Assembly (NCBI GenBank): GCA_964459325.1
Contig: CAYWKU010000031.1
Span: 1-41,753 of the forward strand
From: CAYWKU01 sp964459325
Lineage (GTDB): Bacteria; RBG-13-61-14; CAYWKU01
Length of the DNA stretch: 41,753 nt
Direction: 5' to 3'
Below, one piece after another: positions 8,899 to 17,544 of this stretch. The position numbers and the translations under genes are program-made. Every line of letters starts with the position of its first letter. The stretch's first letter is position 1. Under the pieces are notes generated by a model. It saw only the letters and a program-made list of their open reading frames with translations, made no database searches and was not told the origin of the DNA.

Positions 8899-10010
8899 AG
8901 AAACCGGATGAAATACTTGTCCGAATTCCCGCCCCGGTAGCCGGTATCGCCGGAGGCGCATATTTATGGGGGATACTGGTCAAGAATGGAGTCAGTTTGG
9001 CTCCTGGAGTCGGGTTGATAACGGCTGCGGGCGGAGGTGTGGCCGCTTACGCGGTATGGCGATACGCGGCCGGGTTCATGCCGGAGGAATGGAAGCCGGC
9101 CTGGAGCGCGGGCTTGCTGACGCTTTGGCCTCTTGCCTTGATGATGCTATGGGAAAGGCTCCAGGTCCCGCATCTGGGGGCATGGCTTCTCGGGGTATGC
9201 GCGGGCGGATTTGTGTGGATGAGCCTGTGGTTGCCCTCCATTACGAAGAATTACAGGACGCGGCTGAAGGCATTGCGATGGGCGGTTCCAGCCGGTTTTT
9301 TCCTGGCGTTTTTGTGGGAGATTTCTTCGGGACGCTACGATTATCTGGAATTTATTGTGATTGGGCAGGCCGGAGCGGCGATGCTTGTGATAATCTCTCC
9401 GCTGACGGCCGGATTCGGCGCCGCGACCGGCTCGGTGTTGTGCATTGTCTTGGCATCAATTTCGTTTGGGGCCTCATGGACGTTGCATGCGCCTCATTGC
9501 GGGCATCTGGGGGGAAGCGAGTTATTCGGGTGCGTGGTAAGCGGATACGATATTGTGGAAAATGATAATTCGGGCTGGTGGTTTGAAGGGGAGGGGAGCT
9601 TGAGAAGAATAATGGTAGGCGGGGTTGAAAGGAGAGCGGTGGTGGCTGAAGCGCCCGCTGAGTTGAATTTTATATTCGACGGAGCTGAATCGCCGTCCTC
9701 GTTTCATGTGGGCATGTTGAAGGAAGCGTGGGGAAAACCGGGCGATGGGGTGAGATTCGAGGTCTTTTTCCAAAGCGGTGGCCGGTGGCGGAAAGCGGGG
9801 GAGAAATACATCGACCCGAAACACCGCCGGCGGGAGCGGGCGTGGATTGATGTTCCCGTTCGGGTAGAGAGTGGAGAGTATGCAAAGTGGAAAGTTAAGC
9901 TTCATCCCGGACCGCAGATATCCGCTCCGTTTTCCCGCGACCCGGACGCGAGGAGCGATTGGGGCGTAGTAAGCCCCCAGATTGAGAGTGATGGAAATGC
10001 CGGTTCGTGA
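8895..10010 (+). CDS. Unknown membrane protein with C-terminal beta module
   Basis: 371 residues. About seven membrane helices fill residues ~10-205. A soluble C-terminal part (~210-371) follows, predicted to face outside. Within it, residues ~255-365 (ELNFIFDGAES.., GMLKEAWGKPGDGVRFEV, YIDPKHRRRERAWIDV, DWGVVSPQI) follow the same pattern as the modules in the YfhO-like protein at 2520 and the protein at 14919. It looks like a jelly-roll, possibly sugar-binding domain. I do not recognise the membrane part. AAGGGG at 8879-8884 is a usable ribosome site 10 nt before ATG 8895. It overlaps the following gene and lies between a GT2 and a TMTC-like protein, so a role in the same glycosylation pathway is likely. 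Confidence 0.7.
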   Translation: MKKPDEILVRIPAPVAGIAGGAYLWGILVKNGVSLAPGVGLITAAGGGVAAYAVWRYAAGFMPEEWKPAWSAGLLTLWPLALMMLWERLQVPHLGAWLLGVCAGGFVWMSLWLPSITKNYRTRLKALRWAVPAGFFLAFLWEISSGRYDYLEFIVIGQAGAAMLVIISPLTAGFGAATGSVLCIVLASISFGASWTLHAPHCGHLGGSELFGCVVSGYDIVENDNSGWWFEGEGSLRRIMVGGVERRAVVAEAPAELNFIFDGAESPSSFHVGMLKEAWGKPGDGVRFEVFFQSGGRWRKAGEKYIDPKHRRRERAWIDVPVRVESGEYAKWKVKLHPGPQISAPFSRDPDARSDWGVVSPQIESDGNAGS

Positions 10011-10734
10011 GGCTTCCGGAAGCCGGTGGTATACGATATTACCGCTCATACTCGCTTTATGGGCTTGCCTGACGGCTTATGAACTGGGCCTGGAATCCGA
10101 GTCTTTTTCCAGTTATACGCCCTTGTGGATGGTGCTCGTGTGTTTGCCGGTGGCGGTGTTTCTTCAGAATAAGATAATCAAGATTCTCAGGTATGAAGGG
10201 GATTCGCCGGTCGGGCGGGATATGCGGAGAAGCAAAGGTTTTGCAATCGGCGCCTTTATAGTGTACGCGGGCGACGTTTTGGGCTCCGTCGTTGCCGGTG
10301 AATTGAGTTATGACCCCGGGATTATCGCGATATTTTTCCTTTATCTTTGCCTGCTGCTCGTTCTCCGGGCCGGCATGAGAATAATAAGTTTCCGTTTGCG
10401 TCGCCATGTATGGGGCGGGGAAGCGTGGAGGCGCTCGGCGGGATACTCGGATTCGGTCCTGCTGGGTTTGCACGCCGTTGTTCTGGCGCTTTGTTCGAGT
10501 GTTCCGGTCTATCGCGGTGTAGTGATTGTTCTGGTGGCGGCGGCGTTAAGGCTTGCGTGGGGATATGTGCCCGAGGACAGGCTTATAATCCTTCGGGAGT
10601 TTATACAGTTTCTCAACGAAAGGAAGCTGTGGTGGATGGCGCCCATATTCATAGTTCTTGCATTTCTAATGGTGCTGGTGTTGCTTACTCAGAGCACCGG
10701 AGGCGGGTTCCCGTTTATCTATGCGGTATTCTGA
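9997..10734 (+). CDS. Unknown integral membrane protein
   Basis: About 245 residues with six to seven hydrophobic helices and no recognisable catalytic motif. The loops are short and basic on one side (RYEGDSPVGRDMRRSK, RLRRHVWGGEAWRR), consistent with the positive-inside rule. It overlaps the upstream gene by 14 nt and the downstream TMTC-like gene by 14 nt, so all three are probably translated together. Start: GAGAG at 9984-9988 is 8 nt from ATG 9997. ATG 9991 and TTG 9982 are alternatives adding 2 or 5 residues. It could be a flippase-like or accessory subunit for lipid-linked sugars; this is guesswork from position only. Confidence 0.65.
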   Translation: MPVREASGSRWYTILPLILALWACLTAYELGLESESFSSYTPLWMVLVCLPVAVFLQNKIIKILRYEGDSPVGRDMRRSKGFAIGAFIVYAGDVLGSVVAGELSYDPGIIAIFFLYLCLLLVLRAGMRIISFRLRRHVWGGEAWRRSAGYSDSVLLGLHAVVLALCSSVPVYRGVVIVLVAAALRLAWGYVPEDRLIILREFIQFLNERKLWWMAPIFIVLAFLMVLVLLTQSTGGGFPFIYAVF

Positions 10735-13120
10735 AAAAAGTGATACGGGCGCGGATACTATACCGCGATGGGCGACGGTAATTATTATCCTGCTAGTCGG
10801 GTTGCTGCTCAACGTTACCGTTTTTGAAATCCGGTTTTTATACGATGACATCTCTTTGATAGTGACCAATCCTTTCATACGTGAAACCAGGGGAATGCTC
10901 GATTTTTTAACCGCCGGCAGGCCGGTGCGGACGCTGACTTTTTTCATCGATTATCACCTGTGGGGCCACAATCCCCGGGGTTTTCACATAACCAATCTTC
11001 TTTTGCATCTCGGTGCGGCGGTTATATGGTTTCGATTTCTTGAAAAATGGTTTGTGGGGAGGTGGACGGCCTTCGGCGCTGCGCTTTTTTTCGTCATTCA
11101 TCCGGCGGGAGCCGAGGCTTTGGCGGTCGTTTCTCATCGCAAGGAGATGCTGGCTTTCATCTTTCTGGCGGCGTCGTTATGGAGCTACCTGGCCGCATCG
11201 CGCCGGGGGTTGTGTGATGAAGAGGGAGAGCGCTCCCGTCCGAAGTTAAAGTTTTATCTGCTTTCGTGGTTCTTTTTTTTGTTGGGGCTGGGTTCCAAGC
11301 AGGTAGTAATAATACTGCCGGTTCTGGCTTTTATTTCGGACATTCTGATTTCCGGACTTGATATCAGGCGGATATTGAGACTAAGAGTGGGACTTTATCT
11401 ACCTTACCTGCTTGTCCCCGTTTTGTTTATGGTTCTTTCCTTAGGTGACTGGCGGATTTTCGGGTATATACCGGCCGAACAGCTTTTCGGGGAGTTTCAT
11501 CTGAAGGTTCTGGCGATTTCGGGGTGGTCGGTTACGGCCTATCTCCGAATGTTGGTCTGGCCGATATTTTTCAGCGCCGACCACCAGGTGGTTTTCCCTT
11601 CTGTGTTCATGGCCGTTCTCGGGCTTATTCTGTGGGTGGGAATGATTGCGGTGGCGTGGATGCTGAGGAAGAGGAATGTCACGATTGCGCTCGGTCTTGG
11701 ATGGATGGCTTTCAATCTGGCGGTAGTGTTGAATCTGATTCCCGCCAACCAGCCTCTTGCCGACCGGTATCTTTACATACCCATGGCCGGGTTCTGCCTG
11801 TTTCTGGTTGGGTTGATAAGCAGGGCGGATATTTGGAAATTTCCGCTGCGGGGTATTGTGATATTCTTGGGTTTGTTTTTAATAACTCTTGTGGCCCTGA
11901 ATTACGGGTGGGATTACATGTATCATGAGACCCTACCCGTGACGGCGGGCGTCGTGGTCACGTGCCTTATTTCTGTGGCAGTGGAAGCCGGAGCGATGCG
12001 GTTGTCGGATAGGGTCGCGGGTTCGTCGCGACTTTGGCGGGGGATTGTGTTGGCGGGATTGTGTTTTGCGATTCTGGGCGCTTTTTTGATTGGCATGAAT
12101 ATTATCCGGTCGCTTATGAGGGATGAAATTCCGTGGTTTGGGCTGACGATTATTGTCTGGATGATATCTATCGGAGTCTTATGGGCTTTATATAGGAGAA
12201 TGAGGCAAAAGGGGGGTGCAAGCAAGTTTTTCAGGCTCGTGATATTTTCCGCCGCCGCAATTTTCGCGGCGATATGGATTGGTACCGTCACCACCTACAG
12301 AATCGAGCGGGGTCACTGGGAGACGCCGATTATATTTTCGCCCGAGAAGGCGGAAAGAATCGGAGGAAAGCTTATGGAGACCATTGGCAGGCCTCCGAGT
12401 GTGCCGGAAAACAAACCGCTCCGGATAGGTCGCAATATAGCGCTGACCTGTTTCACCGCGATTATGCTCGGGTTGCTTTCGGCTTCCTTGGTGGAGTTCA
12501 GGTGGACGGAGGGGGATAACGCCCGCCGGGGTTACGTCTCCTGCCTGGCGCTTCTGGTGGTATGTTTCGGCTTACTTAACGACAACAGATTAAGTCAATG
12601 GGAACATTCGCGGAAAATATGGGAGTCCACCCTGCGCACCGACCCGGCTTCTCAAAGGGCGCTGGTTAACCTGGGGGTTTACTGGAAAAAGCATGACAGG
12701 CCGGATAAAGCCGAATGGTTTTACAAGCGGGCGGCGGTTATCAATCCCCACAACCCCGCAACGTGGCATAATCTGGCGCTGATTTATCTGAAGCGGCGAG
12801 ATTATCCCGACGCCCGCAAGGCCTTGCGCAAGCTTATCGAGGTGGACCCGGAAAATGTTGGTGCTCACCTCAATCTGGGTAACTTGTGCTTTATGGAAGG
12901 CAAGCATGAGCTGGCCGAGAAGCAGTACAGGAAAATTATTTCCATCGCTCCACAAAATGCGCGGGCGTGGTACAACCTGGCAGTACTCATGAAGCAGAAG
13001 GGCCGCGACGGGCTTGCCCGGAGTTATTGCAAAAAAGCCCTGCATATAAGGGAAGATTTCGAAAAGGCACGGGCCATGTGCGGACACGGAGGGAAGATAA
13101 TGCCGAAGGATATTCCTTGA
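10721..13120 (+). CDS. TMTC-like GT-C membrane protein with C-terminal TPR repeats
   Basis: 799 residues. The N-terminal part resembles the TMTC/DUF1736 family of O-mannosyltransferases. The acidic pair D42/D43 is in the first outer loop (RFLYDDISLI), followed by GRPVRTLTFFIDYHLWGHNPRGFHITNLLLH, HRKEMLAF and LIPANQPLADRYLYIPMAGF. Four to five TPR units occupy residues ~625-785. Between them lies an extra hydrophobic block (~380-620, about five or six helices) that I do not expect in the standard family layout. The likely function is transfer of sugar from a polyprenyl-phosphate donor to protein, with the TPRs holding the acceptor. It is the last gene of the operon that starts with the GT2 donor synthase, and it overlaps the preceding gene. 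Confidence 0.8.
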   Translation: MRYSEKSDTGADTIPRWATVIIILLVGLLLNVTVFEIRFLYDDISLIVTNPFIRETRGMLDFLTAGRPVRTLTFFIDYHLWGHNPRGFHITNLLLHLGAAVIWFRFLEKWFVGRWTAFGAALFFVIHPAGAEALAVVSHRKEMLAFIFLAASLWSYLAASRRGLCDEEGERSRPKLKFYLLSWFFFLLGLGSKQVVIILPVLAFISDILISGLDIRRILRLRVGLYLPYLLVPVLFMVLSLGDWRIFGYIPAEQLFGEFHLKVLAISGWSVTAYLRMLVWPIFFSADHQVVFPSVFMAVLGLILWVGMIAVAWMLRKRNVTIALGLGWMAFNLAVVLNLIPANQPLADRYLYIPMAGFCLFLVGLISRADIWKFPLRGIVIFLGLFLITLVALNYGWDYMYHETLPVTAGVVVTCLISVAVEAGAMRLSDRVAGSSRLWRGIVLAGLCFAILGAFLIGMNIIRSLMRDEIPWFGLTIIVWMISIGVLWALYRRMRQKGGASKFFRLVIFSAAAIFAAIWIGTVTTYRIERGHWETPIIFSPEKAERIGGKLMETIGRPPSVPENKPLRIGRNIALTCFTAIMLGLLSASLVEFRWTEGDNARRGYVSCLALLVVCFGLLNDNRLSQWEHSRKIWESTLRTDPASQRALVNLGVYWKKHDRPDKAEWFYKRAAVINPHNPATWHNLALIYLKRRDYPDARKALRKLIEVDPENVGAHLNLGNLCFMEGKHELAEKQYRKIISIAPQNARAWYNLAVLMKQKGRDGLARSYCKKALHIREDFEKARAMCGHGGKIMPKDIP

Positions 13121-13247
13121 CGAGCAATATCGATTCACCTGAACCAGCGGAACAAACTGTAAAATGTCACTGTTGAAGAGGATGTTCGTAAAGATGGAAA
13201 AACCGCAGAAAAATCCGTAACAAAGGCGCTCGAACCGCCTCGGGTGC

Positions 13248-13276
13248 TTGAAGTTTGAACCTCAAGGATGTACAAT
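13248..13276 (+). promoter_or_regulatory. Promoter of the lidless Hsp70 gene
   Basis: TTGAAG (13248-13253), a 17-nt spacer and TACAAT (13271-13276) match a housekeeping sigma-70 promoter. Transcription would begin near 13283, about 22 nt before the start codon. I see no CIRCE element or sigma-32 motif, so the gene may not be heat-controlled in the usual way. Confidence 0.6.
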
Positions 13277-13304
13277 TCTAAGTTAATCGAGTTGGGGGAG
13301 ATGT

Positions 13305-14825
13305 ATGGAGAAAATAATAGGGATTGATTTGGGAACCACAAACAGCTGCGCCGCCGTTATCGAGGATGGCCACCCCAAGATAATTCCCAGTTCCAAGGGA
13401 TATCTCACCGTGCCTTCCGTGATGGCTTACGACGAAGCCGAGCACCTATTGGTGGGGCAGCCGGCGGTGAGGCAGTCCCTCATAAATCCCGAGAATACCA
13501 TTTACGGCGCCAAGCGCCTTATCGGCCGCCATTATGATTCTCCCATAGTACAGGAGATAAAAAAATCCTTTCATTACGAAATATTCCGTACCGACTCGGA
13601 TGAAGCGGGCGTAATGATAAAGGAAAAGAAGTTCACCCTTCCCCAGGTGGGTTCCCTTATTCTAAAAGAAATCAAGAAGTGGGCGGAAGATTACATGGGG
13701 CAGGAGGTCCCCAAAGCCGTTGTCACCGTGCCCGCTTATTTTAACGACCGGCAGCGCCAGGCGGTTCGGGAGGCCGGAAGACTGGCGGGACTGGATGTTC
13801 CGCGCATCATCAATGAGCCTACGGCGGCCAGCCTGGCCTACGGGTTCGGCAGGGGATACGAGCAGAAAATAGTTGTTTACGACCTCGGGGGCGGCACTTT
13901 CGACCTCAGCATACTCGAAATAGGGGAGGGAACTTACCAGGTGCTCAGCACTTACGGGGATACCTTCCTCGGCGGCGTCGATTTCGACAATCGCATCGTG
14001 GAATTTGCTATGGACAAGTTCGAGCAGGAGCAGGACATCGACCTTTCCGGCGACAGGGTTGCGCTGCAAAGGCTGAAGGAAGCGGCGGAAAACGCCAAGA
14101 AGGAGCTAAGCGTTCGCGAAGAGGCGCGCATAAGTGTGCCTTACATCTATCAGGATGAACAGGGCCCGAGGGACCTCGATTTTACAATCACCCGCGAAGA
14201 TTTCGAGAAGATGGTGGAGCCTCTGGTCAATAAGACCGTTCAGATATGCCGCGAAGCCCTGGATATGGCCAAAGTAAAGCCCCATGAAATAGACAACATC
14301 ATTCTCGTGGGCGGCCAGACACGGATGCCCATGGTATGGCGAAAGATAGAGGCCCTTTTCGGAAAATCGCCGTCGAAGGGGGTTCACCCCGACGAGGTGG
14401 TAGCTATGGGCGCCGCCATAATGGGAGACCTGATAGCAAACAAGGGGCAGCAGGAAGTGCTGCTGATGGACGTGGTGCCGGTAAGCTTCGGACTGGTGCT
14501 TCCCGGTGACCGTTTCAAAAAGATTATATCCCGGAACACCGGCATTCCGGTCAGGAAAACCAGGGTGTTTACCACCAGCAAGGATAATCAGACCAGCGTC
14601 AGAATTTCCGTCTCACAGGGGGAAAGCACCAAGGCCTCCGAAAACGAACTGCTCAAGAACATTGCCTTCCGCGGGTTGAGGCCCGCTCCGGCGGGGGAAG
14701 CCAAGGTGGAGGTCACCTTCGCCATTGACGCGGACGGCATATTGCAGATAACGGCCAGGGACCAGGACACGGGCCAGGAAGTCAGAACGGTGGTCACCTC
14801 CGATGAAGGTGATTCGGAAGGATAG
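13305..14825 (+). CDS. Lidless DnaK/Hsp70-family chaperone
   Basis: 506 residues against about 630 for normal DnaK. The nucleotide-binding domain is intact: IGIDLGTTNS (phosphate 1), VVTVPAYFNDRQRQA, INEPTAASLAYG, VYDLGGGTFDLSIL and VGGQTRMP. The substrate-binding beta domain follows (LLMDVVPVSFGL, ISRNTGIPVRKTRVFTTSKDNQ, VEVTFAIDADGILQITARD). The protein then ends within about 20 residues, so the alpha-helical lid is missing completely. The stop is clean and there is no sign of a frameshift, so this is a natural short form. Without a lid, peptide binding should be fast and weak. No dnaJ or grpE is nearby. The start is fixed by GGGGGAG just upstream of ATG 13305. Confidence 0.9.
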   Translation: MEKIIGIDLGTTNSCAAVIEDGHPKIIPSSKGYLTVPSVMAYDEAEHLLVGQPAVRQSLINPENTIYGAKRLIGRHYDSPIVQEIKKSFHYEIFRTDSDEAGVMIKEKKFTLPQVGSLILKEIKKWAEDYMGQEVPKAVVTVPAYFNDRQRQAVREAGRLAGLDVPRIINEPTAASLAYGFGRGYEQKIVVYDLGGGTFDLSILEIGEGTYQVLSTYGDTFLGGVDFDNRIVEFAMDKFEQEQDIDLSGDRVALQRLKEAAENAKKELSVREEARISVPYIYQDEQGPRDLDFTITREDFEKMVEPLVNKTVQICREALDMAKVKPHEIDNIILVGGQTRMPMVWRKIEALFGKSPSKGVHPDEVVAMGAAIMGDLIANKGQQEVLLMDVVPVSFGLVLPGDRFKKIISRNTGIPVRKTRVFTTSKDNQTSVRISVSQGESTKASENELLKNIAFRGLRPAPAGEAKVEVTFAIDADGILQITARDQDTGQEVRTVVTSDEGDSEG

Positions 14826-14864
14826 TTTTCCCCTGCACGTACCCTTTGAATTCATCAAATAAAA

Positions 14865-14894
14865 TTGATTTTCGGCGGGGCATTTTCTCATAAT
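14865..14894 (+). promoter_or_regulatory. Promoter of the second sulfatase-fold gene
   Basis: TTGATT (14865-14870), an 18-nt spacer and CATAAT (14889-14894) lie in the short spacer after the Hsp70 gene. A strong AAGGAGG ribosome site at 14903-14909 follows, 9 nt before GTG 14919. Confidence 0.5.
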
Positions 14895-14918
14895 TATCTA
14901 TCAAGGAGGTTCTCAAAG

Positions 14919-17375
14919 GTGTCTGAAAATCGTCCTCGTGTAAGCGTAATTGCCCGCGCATGGGATGTAATTTCCCACTTACTTGTGCTGGCATCGGGCG
15001 CCGCTGTTGGGGATTTCCTGGTGGTTTACTTTAACGAAACCGCCGACGCGGCCATATCCGCCCCTCAAAAGTGGATTTACGTGGAGGTCGCCGCGATTTC
15101 GGTGTGGATATTCTGGCACGCTTACAGCATTGTCGTCGGTCGCCTTTTGGACAGACAATGGCGAGGGGTGAGAAAGGCCGACGCACTCACCATGGTTCCG
15201 CTTTTGCTTCTGTACTGGTACTCCTACAACCATTTTGTAAGAGATAAGCTCTACGGCGAGCATTTCGCGTTAAGTTACCTGGCTTTGACGCTGTTTCTGA
15301 CGGCCATCCTGAAGTTCTCTCATATAGCGGCGCTGGTCACCGGAAAGCGGCGCTGGTTTATTTACGTGTTAGTGGCGCTGGCTCTGGGCATATATGCAAC
15401 GAATGCCCGCGAATCCCTCGGGACCAACCTGTTCAGGTGGATGGACGCCGGCGTGTTTTTAACGCTCCAGGTGGCTTTTTTGCTGTTTGTCTCCGCGTTT
15501 GTACTTTTATCCGGCATTTATGGAAAGAAAGCGGGCCGGGTAGTAAAGGGTGTTCTGGGAATCTCGGTATTCTTTTTCGCCTGGTGGCTGCTCTCTTCCC
15601 CTCCGGCTCCCGAGCCGCTGCCGACGGTTTCGGGGTTGAAGAATATGCCGGGGGTCGAGAATATGGAGCTGTTTTCCAAGGGTGGCGACGCCAGGCGGGT
15701 AAGGATTGAAATATCGGATGAGTACAGGGACGCGATGGTGTTTCCCACAGCCGGCTCCGTGTCTCAAAAAGTTGACATTCCCCGGGACGCAAAACTTTCG
15801 TTCGGGACGGGAATAGCCTTTTACAACCGGGAAGAGAGCAAGGGTGGGGTTACTTTCCGGCTGCAAATTAAAAAAGGTGGAGCGCCGGAGACGGTGTGGG
15901 AACGCGCCATGAATCCTGTCCGATTGGCCCGGGACAGGTATTGGTCGGACGCCACCGTTGATTTGTCCCCCTATGCGGGCAAGAGGCGCACCCTTGTCTT
16001 TAATGTTACCGGAGCGCCTTTCGCGGCAATAAGCGAGCCGGCAATGGTGAGCGGGAAGGCTGCTGGGTCGTCGAGACCGAACGTGGTGCTGATACTGATA
16101 GATACCCTCCGGGCGGACCACGTGGGCGCATACGGCTATGACAGAAACACCACCCCTTTCATGGACAAAGTGGCTTCGGAGGGAGTAACTTTCAAAAACA
16201 CCGTCACCACCGCGCCCTGGACGGAACCGGCCACATTTACCTTGCTTACGGGGTTGCTGCCGGGGCAGGCGGATGTATTGCAGTATTTCAAAATTCATAT
16301 TGACGAAAAGATGGACCTATTACCGGAGCTGCTTCAAAGGCAAGGCTATCGAACCGCCGGATTATCCGGCAATTTTCTTATCACGGATGATCTGGGTTAC
16401 GGCCAGGGTTTTGAGACTTTCAGCGAAAAATGTATCCCCAATTTCCATTGGAGGAGCGCAAAGTGCATGACGGACGAGGGCCTGGCATGGGCCGACCGGA
16501 ATCTGGGAGAGCCTTATTTCCTATACATGCATTACGTGGACCCCCACGCCGATTATCGCGCTCCGGAGCCTTTTCAGGGTATGTTCGCAGACGGATATAC
16601 CGGCGATAACGAAAGAATAAAAAACGGACGGATTGTCGAGATTGAGGTGCAACACGACCGCACGGGTGAGGATGTTGAGCTTCCCACGGAAGACGTCCAA
16701 CACCTGAAGGATTTGTACGATGAAGTGATCGCCTACAGCGATTTTCAAATCAGGCGTTTGCTGGAGGGGCTGAAACGACGGGGAATGTTGGAAAACACCC
16801 TGGTGATAATTACATCCGACCACGGCGAGGAGTTCACGGAGCACGGAATAGTGGGGCACCGCCTTAACCTGCACGGCACCCTGATGGATGTTCCGCTGAT
16901 TTTTCAGGGAAAGGGGTTGGTTCCTGCGAATGTGGAAGTAGAAGATGTCGTCAGCCTGGCCGACGTGACGCCCACCATAATGGAGATTATCGGCCTAAAG
17001 CCGGACTCCATGGTGTGGGGAAGAAGCCTTAAGCCCTTGTGGAATGGAGGCACGTTGCCGGAAAGGGTGGCGTTCGGACAAAGAAGGCAACGAAAAATCT
17101 CCGAATGGATGGTTGCAGACGGCAAGTATAAATTTATAGTTGCTGAAAGTAGAGAAGAGGGGTGGTCTAATCCGAGGTTTTACGACCTTCGGTCTGACCC
17201 TTTCGAGTTTGTCAATCTCTCCGGGCGGCGCCCGCAGGAAGATGATTATCATAAAAAACTGTCGGTTGTAATTGAGTGGATAGACGAACACAGCTTCGTG
17301 CCTGAAGAAGGCAGAAAGGAAATCTCGGAGGAAGATTTCCGCAAACGGATGAAGGCCCTGGGTTATGTCCAGTAA
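14919..17375 (+). CDS. Multi-span membrane protein with C-terminal sulfatase-fold domain (Thr type)
   Basis: 818 residues from GTG 14919, chosen because AAGGAGG lies 9 nt upstream; an ATG at 14865 has no such site. About seven membrane helices fill residues ~16-226. Residues ~288-370 carry the beta module (KLSFGTGIAFYN..., YWSDATVDLSPYAGKRR) shared with two neighbours. The sulfatase-fold domain starts at NVVLILIDTLRADHVGAYGY (D395), with SDHGEEFTEHG near 633 and the C-terminal MKALGYVQ. The nucleophile loop is APWTEPAT, with Thr (T435) in place of Cys/Ser, so formylglycine cannot form. The layout resembles phosphoglycerol or phosphoethanolamine transferases, which join a membrane domain to this fold. 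The substrate is unknown. The two sulfatase-fold proteins in the window share the fold but not the architecture. Confidence 0.82.
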   Translation: MSENRPRVSVIARAWDVISHLLVLASGAAVGDFLVVYFNETADAAISAPQKWIYVEVAAISVWIFWHAYSIVVGRLLDRQWRGVRKADALTMVPLLLLYWYSYNHFVRDKLYGEHFALSYLALTLFLTAILKFSHIAALVTGKRRWFIYVLVALALGIYATNARESLGTNLFRWMDAGVFLTLQVAFLLFVSAFVLLSGIYGKKAGRVVKGVLGISVFFFAWWLLSSPPAPEPLPTVSGLKNMPGVENMELFSKGGDARRVRIEISDEYRDAMVFPTAGSVSQKVDIPRDAKLSFGTGIAFYNREESKGGVTFRLQIKKGGAPETVWERAMNPVRLARDRYWSDATVDLSPYAGKRRTLVFNVTGAPFAAISEPAMVSGKAAGSSRPNVVLILIDTLRADHVGAYGYDRNTTPFMDKVASEGVTFKNTVTTAPWTEPATFTLLTGLLPGQADVLQYFKIHIDEKMDLLPELLQRQGYRTAGLSGNFLITDDLGYGQGFETFSEKCIPNFHWRSAKCMTDEGLAWADRNLGEPYFLYMHYVDPHADYRAPEPFQGMFADGYTGDNERIKNGRIVEIEVQHDRTGEDVELPTEDVQHLKDLYDEVIAYSDFQIRRLLEGLKRRGMLENTLVIITSDHGEEFTEHGIVGHRLNLHGTLMDVPLIFQGKGLVPANVEVEDVVSLADVTPTIMEIIGLKPDSMVWGRSLKPLWNGGTLPERVAFGQRRQRKISEWMVADGKYKFIVAESREEGWSNPRFYDLRSDPFEFVNLSGRRPQEDDYHKKLSVVIEWIDEHSFVPEEGRKEISEEDFRKRMKALGYVQ

Positions 17376-17465
17376 ACCCCGCGGCAGCACTGCAAGTTAC
17401 GACACGGTCTCCGGTTAGGCCCTACTGTACTTTAACAGGTAGTCCGCGCTTTCCCCAAGCCCTTA

Positions 17466-17499
17466 TTGAAATGCTTCGATTAAGCTGTTAATCTATTAT
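17466..17499 (+). promoter_or_regulatory. Weak promoter candidate before rpsP
   Basis: TTGAAA at 17466-17471 has TAATCT at 17489-17494 after 17 nt, or TATTAT at 17494-17499 after a long 22-nt spacer. Neither pair is ideal. The 169-nt spacer before rpsP is where the operon promoter must lie. It also holds an imperfect hairpin around CTACTGT..ACAGGTAG (near 17420-17445) of unknown use. Confidence 0.3.
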
Positions 17500-17544
17500 A
17501 TTCGGAATTAATCAGCGGGTAATTTTGGAGGTCAAGCGGAAATT

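Noticed and set aside
13305..14825. Frameshifted dnaK pseudogene
   Set aside because: The reading frame ends cleanly in a charged tail (TSDEGDSEG), and the following 40 nt contain no lid-like sequence in any frame, so the short form appears natural.
17376..17544. Known ribosomal-protein leader element before rpsP
   Set aside because: Only an imperfect hairpin is visible, and I cannot match it to any described leader motif.
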